Source of the DNA: Hymenobacter siberiensis
GTDB taxonomy: Bacteria; Bacteroidota; Bacteroidia; Cytophagales; Hymenobacteraceae
NCBI RefSeq assembly: GCF_018967865.2
Contig: NZ_JAHLZY020000001.1
Coordinates: forward strand, 2,480,001 to 2,544,000
DNA length: 64,000 nucleotides
Reading direction: 5' to 3'
Part shown: in pieces, positions 62,928 through 64,000 of the stretch
How the letters are laid out: every line of letters starts with the position of its first letter
Numbering within the stretch: the stretch's first letter is position 1
Position numbers and translations under genes: made by a program
The notes under the pieces: model-generated
What the model saw: only the letters and a program-made list of their open reading frames with translations
The model's database searches: none
What the model was told of the DNA's origin: nothing

Positions 62928-63752
62928 ATGCGCTATATCTGGATAATTTTTGTGGGGCTGCTGATGGCGATGGTGGCCATTCTGCCGCGCCTGGGGAAGC
63001 ACAAACCCGCTCCACCCATGGCGGAAACCAGCCCGTCCGACGCCGCCCTGCGTGCCCGGCCGGCATCCCTGCGCACGGCCCCCGGCGCTGCCCTCCCGCC
63101 CCGCGCCGATAGCGTGGTGGCCTTCGGGCTGGCCCAGCGCGGCACGCCCTACGTGTACGCGGGCACCTCACCGCTCACGGGCTTCGACTGCTCGGGGTTC
63201 ATCATGTACACGTTTGCCCATTTCGGGGTGCCGGTACCGCATTCCACCGCCCTGCTCATCGACGTGGGCCGACCCGTGGCCCGCACCGAGGCCCAGCCCG
63301 GCGACATCATCGTGTTTACCGGCACTGCTGCCACCAACACCACGCCGGGCCACGCCGGCATTGTGATATCGCCCCGGGGCGAGCTGCCGCTGCGTTTCGT
63401 GCACGCCTCATCGTCGCGCCGCGAGCCGTTTGTGAAAGTGAACCAGGTGGAGAATTCCGACTATGAGCGGCGCTTCATGCAGGTGCGGCGGGTGCTGGGA
63501 CCGGACACGGGCATTGCCGCCTCGGCGCGGCCGAAGCTGATAGCGGCCCCCGCCAGCACGCCGCCCGTGGCCGCGCTGCCTGCCCGTCGGGTGGCCGTGG
63601 CAGCAGTGGCCGCGCCTATTCCTGCGCTCCCCAAGCGGCTCGCGACGAAGAAATACCCGACAGCCGCGATTACCGCTAAGAAGAAATCGGCAGCTAAAAA
63701 GAAGTCGGCGTCTATTCCCAAGCGCAAGCGGCCGGCCACCAAGGCCAAGTAA
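62928..63752 (+). CDS. NlpC/P60-family peptidoglycan hydrolase with Lys-rich C-terminus
   Basis: A 274 aa protein from ATG 62928. An N-terminal hydrophobic helix (IWIIFVGLLMAMVAILP) anchors or exports it. The C40 catalytic domain (70-200) has FGLAQRGTPYVYAGTSPLTG, FDCSGFIMYTFAHFGVPVPH with the catalytic Cys, and NTTPGHAGIVISPRGELPLR with the His. These enzymes cut D-Glu/DAP peptide bonds or similar. The last 60 residues are Ala/Lys-rich (AAITAKKKSAAKKKSASIPK), an unusual basic tail that could bind anionic polymers. The start is nearly leaderless after ACTTTTG. Confidence 0.9.
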   Translation: MRYIWIIFVGLLMAMVAILPRLGKHKPAPPMAETSPSDAALRARPASLRTAPGAALPPRADSVVAFGLAQRGTPYVYAGTSPLTGFDCSGFIMYTFAHFGVPVPHSTALLIDVGRPVARTEAQPGDIIVFTGTAATNTTPGHAGIVISPRGELPLRFVHASSSRREPFVKVNQVENSDYERRFMQVRRVLGPDTGIAASARPKLIAAPASTPPVAALPARRVAVAAVAAPIPALPKRLATKKYPTAAITAKKKSAAKKKSASIPKRKRPATKAK

Positions 63753-63778
63753 GCCCTTCAAAACCGCTTAAACGCAAC

Positions 63779-63834
63779 GATGCCCGGCCTGCCTTTGCCG
63801 TCCCACTAAAGGGCGGCTGGGCAAACCGGGCATC
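63779..63834. terminator. Nested hairpin after the NlpC/P60 gene
   Basis: Outer stem gatgcccgg / ccgggcatc and inner stem tttgcc / ggcaaa, with a further loop. No T-run follows, so it may be a structured element and not a simple terminator. Confidence 0.5.
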
Positions 63835-64000
63835 TAATCCTTCAAATCTTACCAAGCGGCGAAACTGGGGTGCAGTTCCGGCGTCTTTCAGATAAGACCT
63901 GGCCGAATGTGGGTAGCCTTAGGAGCTACCCCACGAAGCTGTTGTTAGGCGTGTACTGCGGTGAAGCGTACGACATTCGACAGGCTTGGCAGGATTTGTT
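63835..64000. other. End of window: structured but unassigned sequence
   Basis: No reading frame with coding character. A hairpin gggtagcc / ggagctaccc (about 63910-63931) and several gtctt/aagac, ggcgt/acgcc words suggest secondary structure. It may be the 3' part of a structured RNA gene whose other end lies beyond the window, but no known class was matched. Confidence 0.4.

Noticed and set aside
63780..64000. tmRNA or RNase P RNA on the minus strand
   Set aside because: Hairpins and a stop in a loop are suggestive of a tmRNA tag region, but no frame ends in an Ala-Ala-type tag, no T-arm/CCA end is seen, and RNase P core motifs are absent.

Overview
The window looks like chromosome of a GC-rich Bacteroidota of the Hymenobacter type. 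Evidence: coding DNA is strongly GC-rich, yet the protein families are typical of Bacteroidota (a PorE-like TPR/propeller/OmpA protein, DUF4199, a TIGR03643-type protein, three BamA-associated lipoprotein modules, an IcmF-type fused mutase). Several genes are preceded by the Bacteroidota -7 element TAnnTTTG instead of an E. coli-type -10/-35 pair. A spheroidene monooxygenase-like gene fits a carotenoid-pigmented bacterium. No phage, insertion sequence, CRISPR array, tRNA or rRNA gene was recognised. The genus is an inference.

Layout. 1-6.5 kb: end of a stress-type PNPOx protein, a CrtA-like enzyme, and three paralogous lipoproteins that look like the N-terminal half of large BamA-fused proteins with the barrel missing. 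6.5-15 kb: a frameshifted topoisomerase IB, an App1-like phosphatase, mtgA, a LON-domain protein, an M48 protease with an internal stop, an L,D-transpeptidase and small envelope proteins. 15-27 kb: ABC-F ATPase, hydroxyacyl-CoA dehydrogenase, msrA, dapD, glycosyltransferase, KAS III, DtxR-type regulator, mnmE and citrate synthase. 27-37.5 kb: PorE-like protein with queE, folD, lepA, a divergent L,D-transpeptidase, a Crp/Fnr regulator and a universal stress protein. 37.6-43.5 kb: a six-BON-domain protein and an AraC regulator divergent from hxlB-hxlA, the formaldehyde-fixing ribulose monophosphate pair. 43.5-49 kb: SMI1/KNR4 protein, fused B12-dependent acyl-CoA mutase, an AT-rich orphan gene and a HigB/HigA pair. 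49.5-64 kb: mixed metabolic and envelope genes (SDR, M20 peptidase, aldo/keto reductase, tandem OmpA proteins, pseudouridine synthase, FKBP, Kup, M61 peptidase, NlpC/P60).

Themes. Cell-wall and envelope functions recur (MtgA, two L,D-transpeptidases, DapD, NlpC/P60, OmpA proteins, BON protein, lipoproteins). Stress functions recur too (MsrA, Usp, Crp/Fnr, formaldehyde detoxification). Many intergenic spaces hold strong palindromes. At several convergent gene pairs the palindrome includes or abuts both stop codons. Two genes, topoisomerase IB and M48, each carry one lesion that would inactivate a normally conserved enzyme. The most unusual content is the trio of orphan kinase-like lipoproteins, plus enzymes whose family motifs are altered in a telling way: an ABC-F ATPase with one degenerate composite site and an L,D-transpeptidase lacking its usual catalytic His.
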